Shown here in pieces: positions 8,950 to 18,141 of a stretch of 63,392 nucleotides of DNA. Made by a program: the position numbers and the translations under genes. Within the stretch, counting starts at the first letter, position 1. Every line of letters starts with the position of its first letter. The stretch lies in NCBI GenBank assembly GCA_024275575.1, contig JAJRYV010000116.1, positions 1 through 63,392 on the forward strand. The letters run 5' to 3'. The notes under the pieces are model-generated. The model saw only the letters and a list, made by a program, of their open reading frames with translations, did no database searches and was not told where the DNA came from. The DNA comes from a bacterium (GTDB taxonomy: Bacteria; Zhuqueibacterota; Zhuqueibacteria; Zhuqueibacterales; Geothermadaptataceae).

Positions 8950-9807
8950 TCAATACAAATACTCTTCATAGATATCTGAACGATCGAAATCGAGCCGCTG
9001 CAATGTTCGAATGGGTTTTTTGTTTTCCGCATCTTTGAATAAATCGATCACTTCCTGAAAATGCGCATCGATGAATTTGTGGGCAGCCTCCAGATCGTGT
9101 TGTCTGTCGAGGGTTTCCTTGAGCATGTCGATAGCTGTTGCCATATATTTTCGTGCCTCTTTTTTTTCATCGGGCAAGATTGAAGTGGCATAGAAAAAAT
9201 AATCTTTCATTTCACGAAATTTCTTATAATTTTCACTATAGATTTCATCGATCAATTCTTCGCGACGGTCCCATCCAGTGTTATATCGTGTAAATTTTCC
9301 TTGCTCCATCACGGCTTTTGCTTTATCAAAATATTTGCTGCCCTCGAGATAGCCGATCTTATCAATCTCGTTGGCGATAGCAAGATAGATATAAAAATCG
9401 ATGATGCCAGACAGGGGATGAAACTGCCCGCCATGTTCAATCTGATCCCCTTTTTTAAATGGAAATACAACACGTTTATCATAATATCGAATATCACCGC
9501 CGGTGACGAGAATCGTGCAGCTATAACGTTCTTCAATGCTCGTAGGCTGTTTTTCCAGGAAAATCTGCACACTGATTTCGACGGTTGGTACGTCTTCTTC
9601 TTCGATCCAGCTAAAATCGTTGATATAGCGTTCAATCAACTTATCAAAATCTTTAAGCTCCTCCTGGTTTTCAATTGGTAGTTTGTCAAGCACAACCTGA
9701 ATATCAGCCTTGAACACCCGGTCATTTTCGACCGCAAAAAGCGACGACCATGCTGCTGTCAGGCCGATGAAAATGATGAATAAAAAAGCGTTTTTTTTTG
9801 CGAACAT
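8950..9807 (-). CDS. DUF4835-like secreted/periplasmic protein
   Basis: About 285 aa with a Sec signal peptide (KKNAFLFIIFIGLTAAW). The mature part resembles DUF4835: an early 'FINDFSW'-type segment (YINDFSWIEEED), a beta region with FPFKKGDQIEH, then a helical part with IDFYIYLAIANEID, a GWDRREELIDEI segment and a C-terminal FIDAHFQEVIDLF. DUF4835 is found mainly in Bacteroidota-related lineages and its role is unknown. Start chosen at 9807 (MFAKKNAF), where GGAG lies 10-13 nt upstream; an in-frame ATG at 9837 lacks a site. It is divergent from the barrel gene that follows. Confidence 0.65.
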   Translation of the reverse strand: MFAKKNAFLFIIFIGLTAAWSSLFAVENDRVFKADIQVVLDKLPIENQEELKDFDKLIERYINDFSWIEEEDVPTVEISVQIFLEKQPTSIEERYSCTILVTGGDIRYYDKRVVFPFKKGDQIEHGGQFHPLSGIIDFYIYLAIANEIDKIGYLEGSKYFDKAKAVMEQGKFTRYNTGWDRREELIDEIYSENYKKFREMKDYFFYATSILPDEKKEARKYMATAIDMLKETLDRQHDLEAAHKFIDAHFQEVIDLFKDAENKKPIRTLQRLDFDRSDIYEEYLY

Positions 9808-10135
9808 CGTTCTCTCACTCCATCCGGTTAAATTCAATATGCTAACTTGAATTATTCATAAAATCATATTTGAATATACTTAACTTATTTATAATAAAAA
9901 CATCGAATGACTATTGTCAAAAATAAAGTTTCTTTAAAAACATCTCACGCCAAGTTGCAGAGCGCGTAAAATTTTGTTTTTATTATTTAAATCTTTTCTT
10001 TGCGTGCTTTGCGACGCGGCGTGAGAATTATGCAGGCTAAATATAAATAATGCTTGATACTGTGTCAAGGGATTAAAAAATGCCGCGATTACCGGCGGCA
10101 CATTCAGGGAAACTGCTTTAACTCGCGGGGGCAAA
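9808..10135. other. Intergenic region between divergent genes
   Basis: AT-rich stretch (9840-9910) likely carrying promoters for the divergent DUF4835 and barrel genes, then a fragment with 'ctttgcgtgctttgcg' and 'gcgtgagaattat' (9995-10031) related to the repeats at 6099-6181 and 57119-57155. No gene seen. Confidence 0.45.
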
Positions 10136-10936
10136 ATGAAGCCGATTGTTTTTCTATTTTTCTGCACGTTATCTCTTAGTGGTCAAACGCTATTACCGGG
10201 AGCAAAATCAAAAGCGTTGCTCGGGCAAAGTGTACTCATCACAGATAATGCCGGCACCGTTTTCATGAATCCAGCATTGCTGCCCGAATTGAGACGCAGC
10301 ACTTTTTGGTGTAATTTCTTTAACCCCTACCAACTCAAAGAAGTTCAAAGTCTCGCAGCCGCTATAAACTATTCCCATCATGATGGTGGTTTTGCCCTCG
10401 GATTTTGGCAGCTGGGGCACAAATTTTATCAGGAGCAATTGCTGAGTGTGGGGGCCGGAAGGCGCAATCTTGCAGGTATTTCCGTCGGTGTTGCTATCAA
10501 ATTCAGGCGGATTGAGATTCAACGCTATGGCGCCGGTGGGCAGGTTTTACTCGATACCGGGTTCATGTTGCCGGTTCAGCGCAATATCACGTTCGGTGCG
10601 CTGATTAAAAATGTTTACGGCTCAAAATTGGGCCGTACTGGAGAAACGCTCAAGCGTGAATTCATATCAGCGTTGCAAATTTCATCGATTGCGCACACGG
10701 ATTTTTTCATCGAAACAGTACAGGTTGAAAACTACGCTCCCGATTTGCGTTTTGCGGCAACTTTTTCACCGCTGGCACAGCTACAGTTCCTGGCAGGAAC
10801 AGGTTTCAATACCAGTGAAAATTTCTCAGCAGGATTCAGCCTGAGCTGGCAATATATCAACATCGATTATGCGCTGAAGAATCATCCCTATCTGGCTCTA
10901 ACCCATCATTTTTCACTTTCACTGGAGTTCAACTGA
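10136..10936 (+). CDS. PorV/PorQ-like outer membrane beta-barrel protein
   Basis: 266 aa with a short signal peptide (IVFLFFCTLSLSGQ). The start of the mature protein shows the PorV/UPF0164-type signature: a small-residue segment (PGAKSKALLGQSVLITDNAGTV) then FMNPALLPEL, followed by alternating amphipathic strands ending in SLSLEFN, an aromatic-terminated last strand. Proteins of this fold serve as T9SS shuttle or FadL-like porins; this copy is short and not clearly PorV itself. A GGGGG site precedes the ATG. Its stop overlaps the next gene (TGATG), so the two are translationally coupled. Confidence 0.65.
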   Translation: MKPIVFLFFCTLSLSGQTLLPGAKSKALLGQSVLITDNAGTVFMNPALLPELRRSTFWCNFFNPYQLKEVQSLAAAINYSHHDGGFALGFWQLGHKFYQEQLLSVGAGRRNLAGISVGVAIKFRRIEIQRYGAGGQVLLDTGFMLPVQRNITFGALIKNVYGSKLGRTGETLKREFISALQISSIAHTDFFIETVQVENYAPDLRFAATFSPLAQLQFLAGTGFNTSENFSAGFSLSWQYINIDYALKNHPYLALTHHFSLSLEFN

Positions 10937-12819
10937 TGATGGTGAAGAGACTTTTGTGCGGTTGCCTCACGCTGTTTTTTTTATCTGCAATTCTTTGTGG
11001 GCAAACTATCAGCGAGTTGCTGGAACTGCAGCAAAACGAGAACCCCATCGATATGGAAACATTGCTGCACACTTATTTCCCCGAACCGATTAAATTACAT
11101 AAATTATCACCGGACAGCGTTACTGCCCTGTGGTTTCTCAATCAGACACAAAGCCGGCAATTGCAGACTATTTTGCTATCAGGGGAGATAACTGATTTAA
11201 GTTATGAAACGCTGGCTGCGCTGCTCAAAATTCCACTCGAGCAGGTCAAAATCATCTTTGAAATTCCGCAAGGCAACCGGACGCAAATCAGCCATCGGCT
11301 ACGTTTTAAATCCGCGTCTGAGGGCGCCACCAAATAACAAAAAATCCATTTTCTCAGGCAGGGTTTCACGATAAACGCCACCGTTGAACAGGATGCCGGG
11401 GAAAAAGATTTTGATGATTTCAAGGCCGGATCTCTACAGGCATCATTTCGCAATGGTACTATCACCGGAATCTTGGGGGACTTCACCATTCAAAATGCAA
11501 CCGGATTGCTCTTTGCCGGCTCTTTTAGTGCGCCTCGCCTCGCCAGCGCCCGTACGGCAATTTATTTTTCACCATTAAAAATGAGACCCTATCGTTCCAT
11601 TGCAGAAAATTTCGCCTTACGCGGAGGCGCCCTGAACTTTAGAAATAAAACCTGGCACGTTCTCTTGTTGCTGTCGCGCGCTAGACGAGATGCAGCTATC
11701 GATTCCAGCGGTTTTGTCATCTCACAGCCCCGACAGGGCACCCATGTTTCTGCTACAGAAATACGCAATAAAGACAGGCTGAGTGAAAGAACCAGCGCTG
11801 TTTTATCAAGTTGGCGATTATATGAAAGTTTGACGCTTGGTGCCAGCTTGCTGCATATTCAATACAGCCATAAATTCCGGCCGGTCGATGGGGAGAGGCA
11901 GCATTTCAACTTTGCCGGAAACGCCAAGCAGTTTCTCTCTTTCAATGCAACGTGTCAGCTACCGGGCGGCAATCTCCGCTTTGTCGCTGAATATGCCCGC
12001 ACCCGGAGCAATCAGCATGCAGAGATTATTGGCTTGAAACAAAACCGCGCCGGTCACAATTTTTCACTGCTGATTTGGAACGCGACAACCGGATTTTTTG
12101 CAGATTACGGCATGCTGCCTGGTAAGCAAATCGGTACGACCAGCAATGTTTCAGGCTATTATCTCGGCGCCTGTTTCTCCGGTAAAGCCGGAAAATATGA
12201 TATCTCAATTCGGCGTGAAAAAACCCCGTGGCGCTCTTACAACATACCGCAACCGATAGAAAAACAGATTGTTACTTTCAATTTTAAAAAACACTTTCTT
12301 AAAAAATATGATTTCGTTGCACAATCAAAATTAACGATAATCCCTAAAAAAGAAGAAATTCTTCCGAATGTTACCCGGATAAACGGTATTATTATAGAAA
12401 ATGCGACGACTGGCAGATATTTCATCAAAACGAGTTGTCGTATTTCAAAAAGTATTGTTTACCTTTTCCGTTTCGATTTCTCACAGTACCGGCAACGGAA
12501 AAAACGAGATTCCTATGGATGGGTACAAACCCATCAAGTAAGGCTCAGGTTGTTGCGGAAAAACCGGATACAGCTGCGCTTTTCGCTTTTTACCATTGAT
12601 GATTATTCGAGTAGAATTTATCACATTGATTATCGTTTTCCTGATTTATTGCAGCCGGTTCCGCTTTCGGGCCGGGGCCGGCGAGTGTGCATTAGTTATG
12701 TGCTGAAGCGCAAATATTTTGATCTTGCTGGATATCTCATTCAGGAATCAAAATCGGAGAGAAAAACCACCATGCGCTGGGGGATTCACTTGTATTTAAA
12801 AAATCAATTCGTTCATTGA
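10936..12819 (+). pseudogene. Helix-hairpin-helix outer membrane barrel protein split by an in-frame TAA
   Basis: Codons 1-133 (10936-11337) encode a signal peptide (CLTLFFLSAILCGQ) and a helical region like that of Bacteroidota/Ignavibacteria 'helix-hairpin-helix' envelope proteins. TAA at 11335-11337 ends this frame. The same frame continues without another stop to 12819. The codons right after the TAA (LRQGFTINATVEQDAGEKDF, then ILGDFTIQNATGLLF) match the conserved start of the barrel of that family, which lies upstream of any start codon in the second half (first ATG 11473). The intact gene would be about 627 codons. Either a nonsense mutation, read-through, or a sequence error. Confidence 0.7.
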
Positions 12820-12958
12820 AATGGTCATTCACTGCAGTCCCTTTCGCGGGATGAAGTCGATAACCAATGATGTAGAATTCATTTTCGATATAATAGTTTT
12901 CTCTTGAATTACAATCCGATAATATTAAATTCAAGCTATTATTGGGATTTTACATTTT

Positions 12959-13579
12959 ATGGCAACGCATTCATCATTTTGGCTGAAAAATATTTTTATG
13001 TTTCAACAACCATTAAAATTTTTATCGAAAATTCTCCTCGGGTGGCGCGCTAAAAAGCGACGGCAAACGGAAATGATCGATGTCACCACACAGTTTACCC
13101 GGATTAAAAACGGTGTTATCCTGCTTCCGGAAAATGCCACCAGCCTTCCTGTCGCCCTTGAAAAATATGATGAATTGCGACGCCTTTTAAAAGAAACTGC
13201 TTTTGAATTTATCTATTTAAAAAATACCTCATTCGATTTCTCTCCGGAAATTGCAAAAAAAATCAAATTTGTTGAAAAGCAGGATGTGACATTTTTCGGC
13301 GCGCCGACGAAAGCTTTCATGCAAACCTATACAGACCGGCCTTTCGACCTGCTCATCGATTTAAATGATGATTTTGAGGTCTTTGCCACTTTTTTTGCCA
13401 GCATTTGTGAGGCAAAACTACGGGTTTGTCTTTCCAACCCACATCGTGAAGCGTTTTATAATTTTCAGGTGAATCCGTTTGGTGCAAAAACGTTGACCAA
13501 TAAATATGACGTGCTGCTTAAATACCTTGCAAAAGCGATATCCCCGGTAAAAAAACCCACAACCTTCCAACCCGTATAA
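12959..13579 (+). CDS. Hypothetical protein (DUF6913-like)
   Basis: 206-aa soluble protein, not firmly recognised. A basic N-terminal region (LLGWRAKKRRQ) is followed by a Rossmann-like alternation of strands and helices. The segment FDLLIDLNDDFEVFATFFAS then AKLRVCLSN resembles a small hypothetical family of Bacteroidota (DUF6913) distantly related to GT9 glycosyltransferase folds. No catalytic motif can be named. Start uncertain: neither 12959 nor Met13 (12995) has a clear ribosome binding site. It follows the split barrel gene after a 139-bp gap. Confidence 0.6.
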   Translation: MATHSSFWLKNIFMFQQPLKFLSKILLGWRAKKRRQTEMIDVTTQFTRIKNGVILLPENATSLPVALEKYDELRRLLKETAFEFIYLKNTSFDFSPEIAKKIKFVEKQDVTFFGAPTKAFMQTYTDRPFDLLIDLNDDFEVFATFFASICEAKLRVCLSNPHREAFYNFQVNPFGAKTLTNKYDVLLKYLAKAISPVKKPTTFQPV

Positions 13580-13806
13580 TCCTGTGGCATGTATATTGCT
13601 AAATACATGCGATAAATATCACGGACACAAAATCGATAACCCTTTTTATCGACTTACATTCCTGAACTTATCTGATTCTAAAAAATACATGATGCACGGC
13701 TGTAAAATATGATTGGTTTAACTCAAAACAATCAATAGAATGGCTGTTTTTGAGTACCTGCATTTTTCTTCCCGGCATCATCACCGGACCATGAATCCCC
13801 TCCAGG

Positions 13807-15063
13807 ATGGGCTGCACAATGAAAAGCTTTCCAATTTCAAAATCGTCAGTGGATGATCAAAAACCGTCTACTTTTAATACAATTCGGTTGAAAAATTTAC
13901 ACCTGTCGCTGGGAAACGGCAGAAAAGCAGCGGACGTCCGGGTAAAAAGAAACTGTAATAAAACTGATTTTCTCAACGATAACTCTGCATCAAAGGCCAC
14001 CCCGCATGCCCTTGATGCAGAGGAATTACTGCAACTCTACTCCCTTTTTTCAGAGTTCAGTGAAAATTTTTCACAGTCTGCGGTGCTCAAAAAAGTCAAG
14101 CATATTTTAATTGACTTTTTAGGGGTTGAGCAATTTTTACTGCTTCTGCAAGATCAGAAATCCGGAGAGTTTACCCCTGCGGCTGCCGGCGGAATCAATA
14201 TTTCTATACTTTTGCGCCAACGGAAACTGATGAAACCAGGCAATGGCTTTGCTTATAGCGGCAATTATTCCGCCCCCGAGACACTCCTTTTTAAAGGAGT
14301 ATTCCCACCATACGGCGATCTGATTATCGAACCTATTGGGGATGAGAAAAACAGGATTGCAGGATATCTGGCGATTTACTGTAAAAGCGGTGATGAATTT
14401 AACGGCAAAAAACGTCATTTTCTTACGAAATTAAATGTGCATCTCAGTCATATTCTGGCCAGAATCAACGACTTCCAACAAATCCAGCAGCAATCGATCA
14501 CTGATTCGTTGACGCAGATTCCTAACCGCCGTTTTTTTGACAGCCAGCTCAAACTTGAAATAGAGCGCTCCTCACGTTACAATCATCCGCTGACGCTTTT
14601 GATGATCGATATCGATCATTTCAAACGATACAATGATCGATATGGCCATCCCATCGGCGATGTGGCATTAAAAAATGTCGTGCGTTGTTTGCGCAGTATT
14701 TTACGGGAAGGTGATTTTCTCGCTCGCTATGGCGGTGAAGAATTCATGGTTATCTTGCCCGAAGCTGATAAAACACAGGGTATGAACGTGGCGGAAAAGT
14801 TACGGCTTGCGGTGCAAGCATTTGCAGAAACTGCAGCGGAACAGCAGGGCAGACAGAAGCTGACCATTTCTATCGGGGTGGCTTCATTACCGGAAAACTC
14901 CACTAACGGCGATGCGCTCATCGAAATGGTTGATCAGGCTTTGTACTGGGCAAAAGCGCAAGGTCGGAATTGTACGGCAGATTATACTTTGATACAGTTT
15001 GAGGGGAAATGCAAAGCGCAGAATGATTCAAATACGGTTGAGCGAGGGGCTGAAATCAGTTGA
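13807..15063 (+). CDS. GAF-like sensor diguanylate cyclase (GGDEF)
   Basis: 418 aa. Residues about 70-220 form a GAF-like sensory domain; residues about 235-400 are a GGDEF domain that makes cyclic di-GMP from GTP. The active-site loop is GGEEF (309-313), with an N-terminal DSLTQIPNRRFF entry motif and MIDIDHFKRYND. An RxxD inhibitory site (REGD, 300-303) lies five residues before GGEEF, so product inhibition is expected. The first 65 residues are low-complexity and polar. Met5 (13819) is an alternative start. The 3' end overlaps the convergent glycosyltransferase gene by 36 bp. Confidence 0.93.
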   Translation: MGCTMKSFPISKSSVDDQKPSTFNTIRLKNLHLSLGNGRKAADVRVKRNCNKTDFLNDNSASKATPHALDAEELLQLYSLFSEFSENFSQSAVLKKVKHILIDFLGVEQFLLLLQDQKSGEFTPAAAGGINISILLRQRKLMKPGNGFAYSGNYSAPETLLFKGVFPPYGDLIIEPIGDEKNRIAGYLAIYCKSGDEFNGKKRHFLTKLNVHLSHILARINDFQQIQQQSITDSLTQIPNRRFFDSQLKLEIERSSRYNHPLTLLMIDIDHFKRYNDRYGHPIGDVALKNVVRCLRSILREGDFLARYGGEEFMVILPEADKTQGMNVAEKLRLAVQAFAETAAEQQGRQKLTISIGVASLPENSTNGDALIEMVDQALYWAKAQGRNCTADYTLIQFEGKCKAQNDSNTVERGAEIS

Positions 15064-15759
15064 CTTGCGTAAAAAACCATATTTAAAAATGGTCCAGAGA
15101 ATTTTATAACCCGCACGAAATGAACCAGCCAAAGTCCCGCTCACTTTTGAGGCACCGATACGTTTTCGATAGCTGACCGGAATCTCCATCACACGTAACC
15201 CCGCGATTAATGCTTTAATTTGCATTTCAACCGTCCAGCCATAGTTGGTATCCAGCATATTCAACTTCATCAGACTCTCCCGGCGAATCGCTCTGAATGG
15301 GCCGAGATCGGAATATTGAAAATGCCAGAAATAATAGATGAGCCGGGAAGCTAGCCAGTTGCCGAAGCGTGCCTGTGGCAACAATGCCCCCTGTTCAAAC
15401 TGACCGCGACTGCGTGAACCGATGACCATATCCGCATCGTCGTTCAGCACTGGCTGCGTCAATTCGACGATTTGCTCGGGGAAATCACTGAAATCACCGT
15501 CGAGAAATACGATGACTGCAGGTGAATACTTCTCTGCGGCAGCGATGCCCGTTAAACAGGCCCGGCCATAACCACGTCTCGGCTCCGATATGACGATTGC
15601 ACCACATTCCGCAGCAACCTTTGCAGTACGGTCAGTGGAGCCGTTATCGACGACGATGGCCTGGCGAAAGCTACTGCGCGGCAGCGCGCGCAAAACTTTG
15701 CCGATGGATTTTTCTTCATTCAGTGCGGGAATAATAACGGTGACAGAATCGTGGTGCAT
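15028..15759 (-). CDS. Family 2 glycosyltransferase (dolichyl/polyprenyl-phosphate sugar synthase-like)
   Basis: 243-aa GT-A fold enzyme. Donor-binding motifs: VTVIIPALNEEKSIG at the start, VVDNGSTDRTA, and the metal-binding region IVFLDGDFSDFPE. The C-terminal half has the SDLGPFRAIRRE acceptor-side motif and MEIPVSYRKRIGASKVSGT typical of polyprenyl-phosphate mannosyl/glucosyl transferases without a GtrA domain. It lies 9 bp downstream of the DUF2064 gene and is probably co-transcribed. This pair is frequently adjacent in bacteria, and a shared envelope- or metabolite-glycosylation step is plausible. Sugar and acceptor unknown. Confidence 0.9.
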   Translation of the reverse strand: MHHDSVTVIIPALNEEKSIGKVLRALPRSSFRQAIVVDNGSTDRTAKVAAECGAIVISEPRRGYGRACLTGIAAAEKYSPAVIVFLDGDFSDFPEQIVELTQPVLNDDADMVIGSRSRGQFEQGALLPQARFGNWLASRLIYYFWHFQYSDLGPFRAIRRESLMKLNMLDTNYGWTVEMQIKALIAGLRVMEIPVSYRKRIGASKVSGTLAGSFRAGYKILWTIFKYGFLRKSTDFSPSLNRI

Positions 15760-15768
15760 TTTTTATTT

Positions 15769-16467
15769 CTAAATTGCTAAAGTTAAATTGAGTTTGTCAT
15801 ATAATTGCAATCTGAATTTTTCCGGGAAGATATCCCTCTCCCCGGTCTGTAGGAGAAAGCGCAGACCGTCAATTTCGTCGATATCGAAGTGTTGCGGAAG
15901 CAAACAAAACGTCATTTCATTCCGTAAAGCAATTGCCAGTGTATCCTGCAATGTTTGATCGCTGCTCCATCGAACGCCACGGAACAAGCTCTCATGGCTT
16001 TTTTTCATCGCAATCAGATAATAACCACCATCCTTCGCCGGGCCGAGAACGAGATCATTTTCTTCGAGCTGTTGAAATGCCTGTTCTATAAATTCGGCAG
16101 CCAGAGCAGGGCTATCGGTGCCAATGATCGCCAGCTTTTTGTAACCATTTTCAAAAACCAATTTTGAGGCGTGTATAAGACGCTGCCCGAGATCGGGAGA
16201 ATGTGCCTGTGCGAAGTATTTTCGTGCTCCTGCAAATTCCCGCTCGAAAGCCGGCAGCTTCTCAGCAGGGGTAACGGCACATAAGGTATCGTATTTTTCA
16301 TCTTGGGCCTGATGTTTGTGGAGAATATGCCGGACGAAATAGCGGTAGGTGGAGGCGGCTAAATCATCACCGATCGATTCACCCAGTCTCGTTTTAACTT
16401 TTCCAGCCTCGGGATATTTTGCAAAAGCGACGAGGGCATTCGACTTTGTTTTGTTTGAGGCCATCAA
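15769..16467 (-). CDS. TIGR04282/DUF2064 family glycosyltransferase-like protein
   Basis: 232 aa with the nucleotidyltransferase-like pattern of the family: ALVAFAKYPEAGKVKTRLG near the N-terminus (the G-x-K-T-R-L loop), LAIIGTDSPAL and LGPAKDGGYYLIAM in the core, and SSDQTLQDT later. It is structurally like MobA/CMP-sugar transferases and pairs with GT2 genes, as here. The product is unknown. Its start ATG (16467) overlaps by 4 bp (ATGA) the stop that ends the reading frame of the anti-sigma C-terminal extension (16464), indicating an operon running from the sigma factor to the GT2 gene. Confidence 0.85.
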   Translation of the reverse strand: MMASNKTKSNALVAFAKYPEAGKVKTRLGESIGDDLAASTYRYFVRHILHKHQAQDEKYDTLCAVTPAEKLPAFEREFAGARKYFAQAHSPDLGQRLIHASKLVFENGYKKLAIIGTDSPALAAEFIEQAFQQLEENDLVLGPAKDGGYYLIAMKKSHESLFRGVRWSSDQTLQDTLAIALRNEMTFCLLPQHFDIDEIDGLRFLLQTGERDIFPEKFRLQLYDKLNLTLAI

Positions 16468-17105
16468 ATTTTTTGAAATTCAACCACGTTGATCGTACGG
16501 CTTCCATCGATCATTTCTCCCTTTACCTGCAATGTCGTGTTCAGGCGCGAGAAATCGTGCAGCAGCTCGCGGCCTTTACCATGGTCGAGAAAACTCCAGA
16601 TGACACCGTTTGTTGTTTTGATGCCGGTGCGATGGAAACGGTTATGTTTTCCCCTGGTGACATTTGCTTTATGCATATATTCGCATTAGACACAAATCAC
16701 TTTTCCTTCAACAATTTGATATTTTCCTCCGTTGAACAAATCTGTGTCGGATCCCATATTTTGCAGCCACGGGAAAGTGACAAGCAGGAGCAGAACCGCA
16801 GCCGCCAGCAAACTCTTGGCTGCATGGAAACGAAAAATATCGGCAAGCAGATTAAAAAAACCGGGCGTCTTTTGTGCATCTTCAAGGCTGCGCCGAATGC
16901 GTGAACGCAGATGAACGGGCGCCCTTTCAAGCACGACGCAATCATGCACAAGATTCTTAACCTGTTTTTGAGCATTAAACCCTTCGCGAAGTTCCGAATC
17001 TTGATCGAGACGCTTTTCTATTTCTGCCCGCTCAGCTCCCATCAATTCATTATCGACAAAAGCTGCCAGTTTTTCTGATGGGATGTTTGTCTCATTTTGC
17101 TTCAT
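16464..17105 (-). pseudogene. Anti-sigma factor with C-terminal Cys/OB-like domain, split by an in-frame TAA
   Basis: Codons 1-139 (17105-16686) encode an anti-sigma factor: a cytoplasmic helical region (LAAFVDNELMGAERAEIEKRL, the zinc-less form of the anti-sigma N-terminus), one transmembrane helix (LLAAAVLLLLVTFPWL) and a short outer segment ending GKVICV. TAA at 16686-16688 follows. The same frame runs on for 73 more codons (CEYMHKANVTRG, then TGIKTTNGVIWSFL and TTLQVKGEMIDGSRTINVVEF) to a TGA overlapping the next ATG. That extension resembles the OB-like C-terminal domain joined to such proteins elsewhere. Read through, the TAA would sit inside a CxxC. The start has a good GAGAGG site. 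Confidence 0.7.
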
Positions 17106-17139
17106 TGTTACCTCTCAAATCTTCAATGAATAATGTAGA

Positions 17140-17733
17140 TCAGTTCGTGCTTCGTTTTTTGATGAATCCTTCTTGCTCTGCGTATTTCAATAGTAGGGTC
17201 TGCAGTTGCTTGCGCCCACGCGATAATCGTGACATAACCGTGCCGATGGGTGCATTAATTATTTTTGAAATCTCTTTATAGGCGAAGCCATGCACATCAC
17301 ACAGCAAGACAACGATGCGAAAATCCTCTGAAATATTCTCCAGTGCATTGTTAATCTTGTCATCAAACAGTTTTTCATAAATTTCGTTGTCGATATGCCG
17401 GATGTTATCCGGTTTGTTTGCCGCCTGTTCGTCAGCATAAAGATATTCAACTTTTTCAAAATCAACCTGCAGCGGCTGTTTAACTTTTTTTCGGTATTTG
17501 TTGATAAAAGTATTCGTCAGAATTTTAAAAATCCATGCCTTGAAATTAGTGCCCTCTTCAAATTTATTAAAAAATCTGTAAGCACGCAAATAAGTATCCT
17601 GCACCAGGTCTTCAGCCTCGACGGGGTCTTTGGTCATCTTCAAGGCGGTGCCGTACAAGATGTCCATGTGTTGATAGGCGATTTTCTCAAATTGACGTCT
17701 CAGTTCCTGCTCGTTTTTTTTACCCCAGATCAT
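17140..17733 (-). CDS. ECF RNA polymerase sigma factor
   Basis: 197 aa with sigma-70 region 2 (KMTKDPVEAEDLVQDTYLRAYRF then GTNFKAWIFKILTNTFINKYRKK, the -10 recognition part) and region 4 (LLCDVHGFAYKEISKIINAPIGTVMSRLSRGR, the -35 helix-turn-helix). GAAGGAG about 5 nt before ATG supports the start. The anti-sigma gene starts 34 bp downstream; the arrangement suggests membrane-sensed control of this sigma. A moderately long, charged linker (residues 85-125) separates the regions. Confidence 0.96.
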   Translation of the reverse strand: MIWGKKNEQELRRQFEKIAYQHMDILYGTALKMTKDPVEAEDLVQDTYLRAYRFFNKFEEGTNFKAWIFKILTNTFINKYRKKVKQPLQVDFEKVEYLYADEQAANKPDNIRHIDNEIYEKLFDDKINNALENISEDFRIVVLLCDVHGFAYKEISKIINAPIGTVMSRLSRGRKQLQTLLLKYAEQEGFIKKRSTN

Positions 17734-18141
17734 AATTCTCCTTCAAATTATCAGATTGTGGGGCACGGCGAAAGCGTATGTCCAATTCGGTCTTTAAACA
17801 AATTTGGGCACAAACAGCAACTTTCAAACAACGAAACAGTGATAAATTTCGTTGTATTCCCACGAAGTAAAATTTATTTAGTGTCCATCCAGCATGAATG
17901 TAAGCGGATTTATAAACAATACTTTATCTATAAAAAAATATAGAAACAACTCTAATAATTGCTCTTTAAGCCCTATATTTAAATTCAACTAAAAATATAA
18001 ATAACAGAAACTTAAAGAGCATAATATGAAATATTTCAAAAACAGATTTCCCTAGATTTGATTGCACACCCAGGGATTTAGAACCTGAACTTTTTGTTAT
18101 TCACCCAGGATTCGCTGTTGTTGTATCCAGGTTAAAAAATA
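17734..18141. other. Intergenic region, AT-rich
   Basis: About 400 bp upstream of the sigma factor gene and downstream of the ClC gene (both minus). Strongly AT-rich between 17,860 and 18,020. It should contain the sigma operon promoter; no clear -35/-10 pair could be chosen and no gene or hairpin stands out. Confidence 0.4.
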
